Origin: Pseudoalteromonas denitrificans DSM 6059
GTDB taxonomy: Bacteria > Pseudomonadota > Gammaproteobacteria > Enterobacterales > Alteromonadaceae
DNA: 64,000 bases
Direction of reading: 5' to 3'
NCBI RefSeq assembly: GCF_900112265.1
Contig: NZ_FOLO01000002.1
Span: 56,205 to 120,204 of the forward strand
This document shows, piece after piece, positions 43,139 to 51,430 of the stretch. Below the pieces are notes generated by a model. That model was not told where the DNA came from. It searched no databases and worked only from the letters and a program-made list of their open reading frames with translations. The position numbers and the translations under genes are program-made. Position 1 is the first letter of the stretch; every line of letters starts with the position of its first letter.

Positions 43139-44995
43139 ATGAATTCGTTAATTGTTGATTTGATATGGGTTATTATTGCAGTCTGTACTTTTTTGTTCAT
43201 TTATCATCATTATTTATACCCTAAACTATTACGTGTTTTAACACATACTTTAAAACGTAAAATGATAAATAAATCAAGAGCACATAGACATGAAAAGTAC
43301 TCAGTAACACAAGAGAATAATTTACCATCAATAGGTATTTTATTATGTGCATATAATGAAGCTGAGTTTATTCAGCAAAAATTATTTAATTTAGCTGCAT
43401 TGCAATATCCTGGGTATAAATTTGAAATACACCTATTACTTGATGGCTGTACAGATAATACTTTGGCATTAGCCCAAAGCGCGATTGCGCAATTACACAA
43501 ACAATATATTGCTTGTCAATTACATGTTTTTGAAAAAAATAAAGGTAAACTTTCTGGCATTAATTACCTTATTTCACAGCAAAAAGACAATTATGATATT
43601 TTATTGTTCAGTGATATTAGCGCGCTTACTAGCATAGATGCACTCAAGTTGATTGTTGATGATTTTGAAGATGACTCTGTTGGTGTAGTCTCAGGTGTTT
43701 ATCAATTTTATGATACGTGCTCTGAACAGCAGAAAAAGTATTGGCATTATCAAAATAGTATTAAACAAGATGAATCATATTTAGGTGCAGTTGTGGGAGT
43801 TCCAGGTGCTTTATTTGCGATGAGAAGTGAGCTCTGCCAGACTTTGCCTAAAGATACTATTAATGATGATTTTGTTTTATCTATGATGGCTTTAGGTGAG
43901 GGGCATAAGTCAATAATAAACCCTTGCTTAAATATTATTGAAATGGATCAAGATACTTTAGAAGTCGATAAGTTGAGACGCATTAGAATTGGTGCGGGTA
44001 ATTTTCAGCAAATTTATTTATTAAAGCATTTGTTTACCACCAAAAACTTGCCTCTTAAATTTTCTTTTTTATCTCATAAGGTATTGAGAGGGTTAATGCC
44101 ATGCTTTTTATTCGTTTCGGTGGTGTTTTTAATTTTAGCCGCATGTTTTGAAAATAATTTATTTGCGCAATTTTTATTAGCTGGGTTAGGCTCTACTAGC
44201 TTAATTGGAGTAACTAAATCAATTTTTAAAATCAAAAGAGCATTGCCAATTGTAGATGATATGAATTATGTACTAACAGGCTATAGTGCAGCATTTTATG
44301 GCATCTTTCGTTTGATGTCTGGGTTTTACCGCTCACCCTGGAAAAGAGAGAAAAATAAAGCTGCATTTAATCAAAAGGTGTTAGTAACAATCGCCAAACG
44401 TACTATAGATATCTTTGGATCTATTATTGGTTTGACCTTATCTATCCCTATTATGATGATTGCAGGCGCTGCGATTAAATTGAGTTCAAAAGGTCCTATT
44501 TTTTATCATCAGCAAAGGGTCGGTAAGTTTGAGGAGGACTTTGTCGCATTATTTAATGTATATAAATTAAGAACTATGGTTGATAACGCTGAAAAGAAAA
44601 ATGGTGCTGTTTGGGCGTCAAAGGAAGATCCTAGGATCACTAAAGTAGGCTTGTTTTTAAGAAAGACGCGTATAGATGAATTGCCACAGTTTTTTAATGT
44701 GCTCAAAGGGGAAATGTCTTTAATAGGACCAAGACCAGAGCGCCCTGTGTTCTATGGAAAACTAGAATCAGGTATTCCTTTTTATAGTCAAAGAACTTTT
44801 GGTGTGAAACCTGGGATATCGGGTTTAGCACAAGTGATGAATGGTTATGATGAAACTCTTGAAGATGTAAAATCAAAAATTGCATGGGACTATGCTTATG
44901 TTTTATCTCTGTGTTCATTCACTCAATGGCTACAAATGGAATGTAATATTTTAGTGAGAACGGTTTATATTGTTATCACAGGTAAAGGCCAGTAA
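43139..44995 (+). CDS. Fusion of membrane GT2 glycosyltransferase and initiating sugar-phosphate transferase
   Basis: 618 aa. One N-terminal helix (~5-25) precedes a GT2 domain (~55-290: IGILLCAYNEAEFI, LLDGCTDNT, DILLFSDISA, INDDFVLSM). Two helices (~320-365) follow. Residues ~418-618 are a complete bacterial sugar transferase (WcaJ C-terminal/PglC-like): KRTIDIFGS plus a membrane re-entrant helix, PIFYHQQRVGK, the KLRTM motif, 'PRITKVGLFLRKTRIDELPQ' and LIGPRPERP. The second domain should load the first sugar-phosphate on undecaprenyl phosphate and the first should extend or make a glycan. Normally these are separate proteins. RBS GGGGCGG. The fusion frame is continuous with no sign of a sequencing join. 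Confidence 0.9.
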   Translation: MNSLIVDLIWVIIAVCTFLFIYHHYLYPKLLRVLTHTLKRKMINKSRAHRHEKYSVTQENNLPSIGILLCAYNEAEFIQQKLFNLAALQYPGYKFEIHLLLDGCTDNTLALAQSAIAQLHKQYIACQLHVFEKNKGKLSGINYLISQQKDNYDILLFSDISALTSIDALKLIVDDFEDDSVGVVSGVYQFYDTCSEQQKKYWHYQNSIKQDESYLGAVVGVPGALFAMRSELCQTLPKDTINDDFVLSMMALGEGHKSIINPCLNIIEMDQDTLEVDKLRRIRIGAGNFQQIYLLKHLFTTKNLPLKFSFLSHKVLRGLMPCFLFVSVVFLILAACFENNLFAQFLLAGLGSTSLIGVTKSIFKIKRALPIVDDMNYVLTGYSAAFYGIFRLMSGFYRSPWKREKNKAAFNQKVLVTIAKRTIDIFGSIIGLTLSIPIMMIAGAAIKLSSKGPIFYHQQRVGKFEEDFVALFNVYKLRTMVDNAEKKNGAVWASKEDPRITKVGLFLRKTRIDELPQFFNVLKGEMSLIGPRPERPVFYGKLESGIPFYSQRTFGVKPGISGLAQVMNGYDETLEDVKSKIAWDYAYVLSLCSFTQWLQMECNILVRTVYIVITGKGQ

Positions 44996-45016
44996 TTCTA
45001 ATACACTTATTTTTAT

Positions 45017-45031
45017 ATTGCACTTTGCAAT
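45017..45031. promoter_or_regulatory. Operator site 6, ATTGCA-CTT-TGCAAT
   Basis: Left copy of a pair (with 45036-45050) upstream of the STAS gene. The two copies together form a 14-bp inverted repeat with a 4-bp centre (45018-45049). Confidence 0.72.
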
Positions 45032-45035
45032 TGTC

Positions 45036-45050
45036 ATTGCAAAGTGCAAA
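45036..45050. promoter_or_regulatory. Operator site 7, ATTGCA-AAG-TGCAAA
   Basis: Right copy of the pair; centres 19 bp apart. Centre 60 bp upstream of the -24 element at 45103. Because the pair is a long inverted repeat after a stop codon, it might also fold in RNA, but no T tract follows. Confidence 0.72.
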
Positions 45051-45101
45051 GTTCATTTTATCTTAAATTTTTAAGTTGTTGTTATATATACCTTATTGTT
45101 T

Positions 45102-45117
45102 TGGCATCTATTTTGGA
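45102..45117 (+). promoter_or_regulatory. Probable sigma-54 promoter of the syp-like regulatory/export operon
   Basis: TGGCATCTATTTTGGA: good -24, -12 reads TTGG instead of TTGC. It overlaps an in-frame ATG at 45096 that would otherwise extend the STAS gene by 23 residues. Confidence 0.5.
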
Positions 45118-45164
45118 TAGTTATACATAATTGTAATTATGTATTTTCAAAAGAGGTAACAACC

Positions 45165-45491
45165 ATGACAACCTTTAACTGTACAAGTGAACATAAAAAT
45201 ACGCTGATAGTCACCCTTCCAAGTGATTTTTCAGGATTAGCTGTAGATCAATACAGAGATCAATTTGATGATTTAGTGACAACAGATAAACCCACCATCA
45301 TTCTCGATTTTGCAGCAACAGAGTTTATTGATTCATCAGGCATTGGTGCCATGGTGTATTTATACAAACGCATTGAAAAACGCGGTGTACAACTGCTTTT
45401 ATTAAAAGTTGCAGGACAACCGAATAAATTAATGAAGTTATTAAGAGTCGATCGAACGATAACATTTATTGATGATTTAGGTGCAGCTTAA
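45165..45491 (+). CDS. STAS-domain anti-sigma-factor-antagonist-like protein (SypA-type)
   Basis: 108 aa from the ATG at 45165 (MTTFNCTSEH), with AGAGG 9 nt upstream. Single STAS domain with the phosphorylatable serine motif ATEFIDSSGIGAMVYL (~residue 56). In partner switching an RsbW-type kinase phosphorylates this Ser. The matching kinase is encoded in the same operon at 49303. In V. fischeri SypA is the first syp gene and controls biofilm formation; the gene order here is the same. Orthology is inferred from domain and order. Confidence 0.9.
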   Translation: MTTFNCTSEHKNTLIVTLPSDFSGLAVDQYRDQFDDLVTTDKPTIILDFAATEFIDSSGIGAMVYLYKRIEKRGVQLLLLKVAGQPNKLMKLLRVDRTITFIDDLGAA

Positions 45492-45514
45492 GCTAATAAA
45501 AAAGGAATACACAA

Positions 45515-46411
45515 ATGAAACATATAAATACTATCAGTTTGGTTTTATTAGGGCATATGTTTTGCGGATGTGCTAGCTGGCCAGAAGAAGGCCGAGGAGG
45601 TTGGGCTGAAAAGTTTTCGCCTGACGGAGTTGAGCAAGAAGATGCTTGGTATTGGCAAAATCAAAAGCATTTAGAAACTGAGTTTGATCATTTATCAATA
45701 AAGTTGCAGTTATTGCAAAGTCGAGGCATTCAAAAATGTATGCCTGGTCAATTACATCAAGCAAACTTAATGCTAAATCGTGTAAACAGAGAGTTAAGTG
45801 CACAAATGTTAGAAGACGCTCAAGCTGACTTACTTGTTTTATATCATCAACTCAATCAGTTAGAGCGTCACTTTAATATCATTATTGAAAAAACTCAGTG
45901 TGTTGTAGACATAGCTGCACCTTCAAAAGAAACAAATAAAGACTTAATGAGTAGAATAGAAATATTGCTCAATAGTGATAACCAATTTGCATTTAATAAT
46001 TTTCAAATAACACAAAAGTACATGATGCGCATAGCGCAAGTTTCAGAGCTAATAAAACTTGCAGGAGATATTAAGATTTTATTAGTTGGTCATGCTGACG
46101 CAGAGGGCAGTGATAATGCTAATTATGAATTAGCCTTTAAACGTGCTGAACAAGTTAAACATTGGTTAGTTGTATATGGCGCTGATAAAAGTAATTTAGT
46201 GACCTTAACACAAGGTGAAAAGCAACCGCTTACTTCATTTGTAAATGAGGGCAATGTCACAGATATTAAAGCTAAAAATCATTCGGACCGTCGTGTTAAT
46301 GCGTATATTTTACCTTCAAATAAAACAAATGAAGTGGAAAATAATGAAGTGTCATTACCATTATCTAAATGGACACATGAGCTAAGTTCGGATGAATCTA
46401 AAAATAACTAG
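45515..46411 (+). CDS. OmpA-family lipoprotein (SypB-like)
   Basis: 298 aa. A lipoprotein signal with lipobox around MFCGC (Cys ~19) precedes a helical middle (~50-140), and a C-terminal OmpA peptidoglycan-binding domain (ILLVGHADAEGSDNANYELAFKRAEQVKHWL...DRRVNAYI, ~185-275). It probably couples the export channel to peptidoglycan. It matches the position of sypB between the STAS and SLBB export genes. AAGGA lies 9 nt before the ATG. Confidence 0.9.
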   Translation: MKHINTISLVLLGHMFCGCASWPEEGRGGWAEKFSPDGVEQEDAWYWQNQKHLETEFDHLSIKLQLLQSRGIQKCMPGQLHQANLMLNRVNRELSAQMLEDAQADLLVLYHQLNQLERHFNIIIEKTQCVVDIAAPSKETNKDLMSRIEILLNSDNQFAFNNFQITQKYMMRIAQVSELIKLAGDIKILLVGHADAEGSDNANYELAFKRAEQVKHWLVVYGADKSNLVTLTQGEKQPLTSFVNEGNVTDIKAKNHSDRRVNAYILPSNKTNEVENNEVSLPLSKWTHELSSDESKNN

Positions 46412-46421
46412 GGAGATAATT

Positions 46422-48554
46422 ATGCGTCAGTTTATTCTATTACTTTGTTTTTTTATGTCAGTGGCTAATGCACAAGTTGTTAATCCTGATGTTGCAAGTA
46501 GTGAAGTGAAAGCACTCGAAAAAGCAAGTGAAAATGAACAAGTGATCAGTGTTGGTAATAAAGTATTTTTACATATTCCTGGCGAAGAGGGGTTTGATAA
46601 ACCTTTTAAAGTAGATGAAAAAGGAGAAATAAATTTACCAGAAATAGGTAAAATTAAAATTTCAGGAAAAATTCCTTCAAGAGTTGAAGCGGAATTAAAG
46701 TTACGCCTTGCTGGTATATATCGTGAATTATCTCGTTTTTATCTAGAGGTGCGTTCAAGAGAATTATTAGTCACAGTTTTAGGTTATGTGAATGAACCTT
46801 CTCAAGTGAGCGTTCCAGAAAATGGCAATATTCAAATGGTCATTAATCTAGCTGGTGGCTTAAAGCAAGGTGCACAAATGGATCGTATGCAGATCCGTCG
46901 TTCAGGTGAAATGATTGAGTTTAATTATAAAGAATATTTAGATACAGGTAATACTGAGTTGTTACCACAGATCCAAACAGGTGATACTGTATTTGTACCT
47001 GTCTCGCCTCTCATAGGCAATGTTCAAATAGACTTTGACGCACGCACTTTAGCTGAGTCTGGTGATGCGGGTGAAAATAACGAAGCGGTTACTTTATTTG
47101 GCGAATTACATCATCCAGGCAGTTTTTCTTATAAAAAAGATATGACTATTATAGAAGCTTTAATGCGCGCTGCAGGTGTGACACGTTATGCTGACGTGAC
47201 AAAAATAAGAGTGATTCAAAATGATACCCCAGTTATTTTTAATTTAAAGGCTTACCTAGATAGTGGCAATAACAAATTGTTACCAGCGATTAGCCCAGGT
47301 ACTACGATTTACGTTCCCATTATGGTTGATGATGTTAATACGACTGAAAGCACTGTTTATATTATGGGAGAAGTGAAACAGCCCGGAGGTTATGAAACAA
47401 ATAATAAAGTGACCTTTTTAGATATTTTAGCAAATGCGGGAGGACCAACTCGTTGGGCAGAAACCAGGCATATCACAGTATTACGTCCATCAGGGGAGCG
47501 GGTTTTATTTGATTTACTCGCTTACACCGAAGGTTTCAAAGATATCTCTATTCCAGATGTAGGCCCCGGAGATGTAATCTTTATTCCTGAAAAAACTGAT
47601 ATAAATGAAAAAAGTTGGTTAAAAGTGCCCCCTAAACGTGCAGTGAAAATTATTGGTGCAGTGCATAAGCCTGGTCGTTATGAGTGGAGTGATGAAATGG
47701 ATTTTACAGATTTATTTTCTCATGCAGGAGGGCCAACAAAAGGCGGTAATGTAAATGATATTAAAATTATACGTGATGGCCAAATTACCAGAACATTCAG
47801 TTTTGATAAATATGCTAATGATAAAACCAATAAGTATCAGCTACCTGAAATACAGGCGGGAGATACTGTCATCATTGAAGAGTTACCCCATGATCCAAGA
47901 GACAATAAATCCCAATGGGTAAGACAAAGTGCTGAAAGTTCTATTTATATTATGGGACAGGTTGGCGCACCTGGTCGGTATGGTTTTAATAACGCACTTC
48001 ATTTTTTAGATATCTTAGCAGCTGCAGATGGCACAACAGATAAAGCAGACCTTCGCAATATACGTATTACCCACAGAAATGGAAAACATGCAAAAGTGAG
48101 TAAGCTCAATCTAGCGCTTTATTTTGAAACAGGAGATGAAACTTTATTTCCTAAAGTCGTGGCGGGAGATACCATTTATGTTCCTGAAAAAAATAAAGAT
48201 TGGTTAAGTAAACCTAAAGAAAGTGTTGTTCGTATCATGGGCGCAATTGAAAAACCTGGACGTTATAACTTTGACGATTCAATGACTTTACTTGATATTC
48301 TAGCTGAGGCTGGTGGCCCAAGTCATGATGCATTAATTGAAAATATCGTTGTAATAAACCACTCATGTTGTAAAGAGCAGGCGAGACGTTTTGACTTGGA
48401 AAAATTTATTAAAAATCCTAATTCAGCAAAAATACCTGTCTTACGTGCTGGAGATACTGTTTATATTGCAAATGATAAAGATAGTGTTACTAAAAATGCC
48501 AAAGAGTCATTCTTAGATATCTTAACAATTGCAGCTTTAGTGATAGGTTTATAA
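46422..48554 (+). CDS. Polysaccharide export protein with six SLBB repeats (SypC/Wza-like)
   Basis: 710 aa from the ATG at 46422, preceded by GGGAGA; an in-frame ATG at 46392 overlaps the previous gene. Signal peptide (cleavage near ANAQ), no lipobox Cys, unlike Wza. A Poly_export domain (~40-115) is followed by six SLBB-like repeats starting near residues 110, 215, 305, 410, 510 and 605, each with a GxVxxPG-type turn and GDTVxVP end. A final hydrophobic segment (LDILTIAALVIGL) closes the protein. Wza (~380 aa) has two or three such repeats, so the periplasmic stalk would be unusually long. Confidence 0.9.
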   Translation: MRQFILLLCFFMSVANAQVVNPDVASSEVKALEKASENEQVISVGNKVFLHIPGEEGFDKPFKVDEKGEINLPEIGKIKISGKIPSRVEAELKLRLAGIYRELSRFYLEVRSRELLVTVLGYVNEPSQVSVPENGNIQMVINLAGGLKQGAQMDRMQIRRSGEMIEFNYKEYLDTGNTELLPQIQTGDTVFVPVSPLIGNVQIDFDARTLAESGDAGENNEAVTLFGELHHPGSFSYKKDMTIIEALMRAAGVTRYADVTKIRVIQNDTPVIFNLKAYLDSGNNKLLPAISPGTTIYVPIMVDDVNTTESTVYIMGEVKQPGGYETNNKVTFLDILANAGGPTRWAETRHITVLRPSGERVLFDLLAYTEGFKDISIPDVGPGDVIFIPEKTDINEKSWLKVPPKRAVKIIGAVHKPGRYEWSDEMDFTDLFSHAGGPTKGGNVNDIKIIRDGQITRTFSFDKYANDKTNKYQLPEIQAGDTVIIEELPHDPRDNKSQWVRQSAESSIYIMGQVGAPGRYGFNNALHFLDILAAADGTTDKADLRNIRITHRNGKHAKVSKLNLALYFETGDETLFPKVVAGDTIYVPEKNKDWLSKPKESVVRIMGAIEKPGRYNFDDSMTLLDILAEAGGPSHDALIENIVVINHSCCKEQARRFDLEKFIKNPNSAKIPVLRAGDTVYIANDKDSVTKNAKESFLDILTIAALVIGL

Positions 48555-48586
48555 CCAAAGTTCTAAATGATTTGTCAGGAGTTAAA

Positions 48587-49294
48587 ATGAAAATTATTCC
48601 ACCGCAATATCAAGAGATAGAAAGTTTATTTCAACAAGTAAAAGATCAGCAAGCAAAAGTGGTTACTTTAATATCTTCATATGGTGCAGAAGGTACTTCT
48701 TCAGTAACGTTCTCTTTAGCTTCAAAAATAAGATCAGCCAAGAAATCAGTATTAGTTATTGAGTTAAATCAGTTTCAACCTATTAAACCAAAAACTTTAG
48801 GTTTTGATGAGCCTGTGGGAGATTGGTGTTTTAGTGATATAAGCTGTCAACTTAATATTATTGAATTAAAAAAAATTCCTTTTTTAAGTCTTAGTGGCTT
48901 AATTGATATCGAAATTGCACGTGAATCAAATGTATTAAGTGAAGCAATCTTAAGGTTACAGCAAGAGTTTGAATATATTTTAATCGATATGTCACCTGCG
49001 ATGCGAGTAAATAAAATGAATATTCCACTTCATATCGTGAGTAAATTTACCGACTTAACCTTAGTTTGTGTGGCACTTGGAAAAAACAGTGAAAGTGATT
49101 TATTGGAAGCACAAACAAAAGTAAAGTTAGCAGGGTTTAAAAGTTTATCCTATGTTGTTACCCAGCAATATTTACCACCTTTGGGACCTCAATTATTAGA
49201 AAGCATTAAACATTATTTAGTAAAATTACCTAAAATAAGGCTATGGTTATTGAAACTCGTTAAAAAACAGCAATGGTTGTTTAATTGCCCATAG
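48587..49294 (+). CDS. BY-kinase-like ParA-fold protein with degenerate P-loop (SypD position)
   Basis: 235 aa from the ATG at 48587 (MKIIPPQYQE), with AGGAG 5 nt upstream. Fold of the CpsD/CapB tyrosine kinases: VVTLISSYGAEGTSSVTFSLA where the P-loop belongs, VLVIELN at Walker A', and YILIDMSPA at Walker B. The invariant Walker A Lys is replaced (EGTSS instead of EGKST), and no C-terminal Tyr cluster is seen, so it may be a pseudokinase. It probably partners the GumC-type co-polymerase. Position equals sypD. Confidence 0.83.
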   Translation: MKIIPPQYQEIESLFQQVKDQQAKVVTLISSYGAEGTSSVTFSLASKIRSAKKSVLVIELNQFQPIKPKTLGFDEPVGDWCFSDISCQLNIIELKKIPFLSLSGLIDIEIARESNVLSEAILRLQQEFEYILIDMSPAMRVNKMNIPLHIVSKFTDLTLVCVALGKNSESDLLEAQTKVKLAGFKSLSYVVTQQYLPPLGPQLLESIKHYLVKLPKIRLWLLKLVKKQQWLFNCP

Positions 49295-49302
49295 GAGCAC
49301 TC

Positions 49303-49719
49303 ATGTCTACTTTATATTATCGTCGGTTTAATTTAATTTGGGCTGCATTGACTTTTATCAGACAAACATTGTTGTTTATTTTAAAAGATATTCCCGTGAG
49401 TGAGGATGATATTGATAAATCTGGTTTAGTCATGACCGAATATTTAAGTAATTTATTACGTCATAGCAATGGTGAAAATGAAGCTGTTACGTTAGTCTTA
49501 AGTGATTTAGGTGAGAATATTCGTATCACTTTAATTGATCCAACACTTTATTGTAAATTATTAAAGTCGGGAGACAGTGATTGGGAATTAGAACAAGGAG
49601 AGTTAGTTGAAGGGGGGATGGGGCTTGCGTTGATAAAACATTATTTTGATGATTATCAGTATACTATCACTCAAGGAAAAAACTACTTTAGCTTTGAAGT
49701 ACCTAGACAGTTGGTTTAA
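49303..49719 (+). CDS. RsbW-type HATPase serine kinase (anti-sigma-factor-like)
   Basis: 138 aa from the ATG at 49303 with AGGAG 7 nt upstream; a TTG six codons earlier is unlikely. HATPase_c_2 fold: N-box EYLSNLLRHSNG, weak G1 (LIDPTLY), strong G2 (EGGMGLALIKHYFDDY). It should phosphorylate the STAS protein at 45165. SypE of V. fischeri fuses such a kinase to a receiver and a PP2C phosphatase; here only the kinase is present and no phosphatase gene is seen in the window. Confidence 0.85.
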   Translation: MSTLYYRRFNLIWAALTFIRQTLLFILKDIPVSEDDIDKSGLVMTEYLSNLLRHSNGENEAVTLVLSDLGENIRITLIDPTLYCKLLKSGDSDWELEQGELVEGGMGLALIKHYFDDYQYTITQGKNYFSFEVPRQLV

Positions 49720-49825
49720 GAGATTAAGTATTTGCAGGTAAAGAACTTTTTATTTTTTTGAATTGACGATTCACCTTTATTGGTCCTTAATTAAACTATC
49801 AGTTTAAATTATAAGGAAGTTGTTT

Positions 49826-51331
49826 ATGGCGCCTAGTGTTTTAATTGTAGAAGATAATTTATCCCTTTCTCAATTGTATGAAAGCTATTTAATACCGACA
49901 GGTATTAATACTGACGTAGCAAGCACTGGTGAGCAAGCATTAGCGTTTTTAGCTGATAACAAACCACAACTCATTTTATTAGATATTATGTTGCCAGATA
50001 TGAATGGCATGGATATTTTAGCATCATTGGATCAAAATGATCGTCCACAAGTCATTGTATTAACTGGTCATGCAAGTAAAGAGCTGGCAGTGCAAGCCAT
50101 ACGTTTAGGTGCAACTGACTTTCTTGAAAAACCGATTGATGCAGATAGGTTTCGCATTACTATAAATAACGCTCTAAAGCTAAAAAACCTTACTGAAAAA
50201 GTATCAAACTATCAGCAAAAATATGAAAATGGACGATTTTATGACTTAATTGGTAGTTCAAGCTTGATGCAATCTGTGTATCAAATTATTAATAATGCAG
50301 CCCAAAGCAAAGCAACAGTTTTTATCACAGGTGAAAGTGGAACTGGTAAAGAGTTATGTGCATCGGCAGTACATCAGGCAAGTCCTAGAAATAAATCCCC
50401 TTTTATTGCGTTAAATTGTGCAGCCATTCCTAAAGATCTCATTGAGAGTGAAATTTTTGGTCATGTTAAAGGAGCGTTTACAGGAGCAACTAATAATAGA
50501 GAAGGGCTTGCTGGTCAGGCTAATGGCGGTACCCTTTTTTTAGATGAAATTTGTGAAATGCAGCTCAATCTACAAAGTAAGTTATTAAGGTTTATTCAAA
50601 CGGGCACATTTCAAAAAGTTGGCAGTGAAAAGTTAGAAAAAGTAGATGTACGCTTTGTTTGTGCTACTAACCGAGATCCATTAGTTGAAGTTAATGAAGG
50701 GCGCTTTAGAGAAGATTTATTTTATCGCTTACATGTAATCCCTATCGAATTACCTTCTCTTAGTGCAAGAGATGGTGATGTAATTGAAATTGCAGATTTT
50801 TTATTTAAAAAACTAAGTAAAGAGGAAGGTAAGTGTTACAAAACAATGTCGTATCATACGAAACAAAAGTTACTCCAATACCCTTGGCCCGGTAATGTTA
50901 GGCAGTTAGAAAATATTATTAGAAATACTGTGGTGCTTAATGATGCGGACATAATAGAGCCTCAAATGTTACCCCCATTACCACGAGCAGATAAAAGTAA
51001 TTTGTCAAATTCATCACAAAGTTATGATAATAATCAAATGTCTAATGATTTTATAAATCGAACTTCGGAAATTAAAAGCCCAGAAAATAGCGCATCAACG
51101 AATCAAAGTTTTTCTCAACCAGCAGATTCTTTAGTAACGTCAGATGAGTATTATCATGTAAGTAATTCACAAAATATTAAACCTTTATGGCTCATTGAAA
51201 AGTCATATATCGAACAAGCTATTGCATTATGTGATAATAATATTCCTAAAGCAGCTGCTTCGTTAGATGTCAGTCCATCAACGATTTACCGTAAAATGAA
51301 AACATGGCAAGAGCAAAATACGGTATGTTAA
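49826..51331 (+). CDS. Sigma-54-dependent NtrC-family response regulator (SypG-like master activator)
   Basis: 501 aa from the ATG at 49826 (MAPSVLIVED), AAGGAAG 6 nt upstream. Receiver with D53 (LILLDIMLPD), AAA+ domain ~140-380 with GESGTGKE (Walker A), GAFTGA (sigma-54 contact), GGTLFLDEI (Walker B) and R-finger region. A ~70-residue Ser/Asn-rich linker leads to a Fis-type helix-turn-helix (IPKAAASLDVSPSTIYRKM, ~475-495). It is the only GAFTGA activator in the window and lies at the end of the STAS operon, so it very likely acts on the sigma-54 promoters of the locus through the TTTGCA-N3-TGCAAA sites. No such site precedes its own gene. Confidence 0.95.
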   Translation: MAPSVLIVEDNLSLSQLYESYLIPTGINTDVASTGEQALAFLADNKPQLILLDIMLPDMNGMDILASLDQNDRPQVIVLTGHASKELAVQAIRLGATDFLEKPIDADRFRITINNALKLKNLTEKVSNYQQKYENGRFYDLIGSSSLMQSVYQIINNAAQSKATVFITGESGTGKELCASAVHQASPRNKSPFIALNCAAIPKDLIESEIFGHVKGAFTGATNNREGLAGQANGGTLFLDEICEMQLNLQSKLLRFIQTGTFQKVGSEKLEKVDVRFVCATNRDPLVEVNEGRFREDLFYRLHVIPIELPSLSARDGDVIEIADFLFKKLSKEEGKCYKTMSYHTKQKLLQYPWPGNVRQLENIIRNTVVLNDADIIEPQMLPPLPRADKSNLSNSSQSYDNNQMSNDFINRTSEIKSPENSASTNQSFSQPADSLVTSDEYYHVSNSQNIKPLWLIEKSYIEQAIALCDNNIPKAAASLDVSPSTIYRKMKTWQEQNTVC

Positions 51332-51365
51332 ATAGAAGTGGGCTGATTAGGCTTTAAAAGGTATG

Positions 51366-51393
51366 CTTATTTTGTTTATGAAGCAAAAATAAG
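51366..51393. terminator. Weak convergent terminator
   Basis: CTTATTTTG, 9-nt loop, CAAAAATAAG (one bulge), between the converging activator and CNNM genes. The A/T-rich stem makes it uncertain. Confidence 0.35.
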
Positions 51394-51430
51394 TGGTCAT
51401 TAAGTGCTGCTTTGTAACAGGCTCATTTAA

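Noticed and set aside
45018..45049. Intrinsic terminator after the GT2 fusion gene
   Set aside because: The long inverted repeat has no T tract on either side and consists of two copies of the locus operator, so a DNA-binding role fits better.
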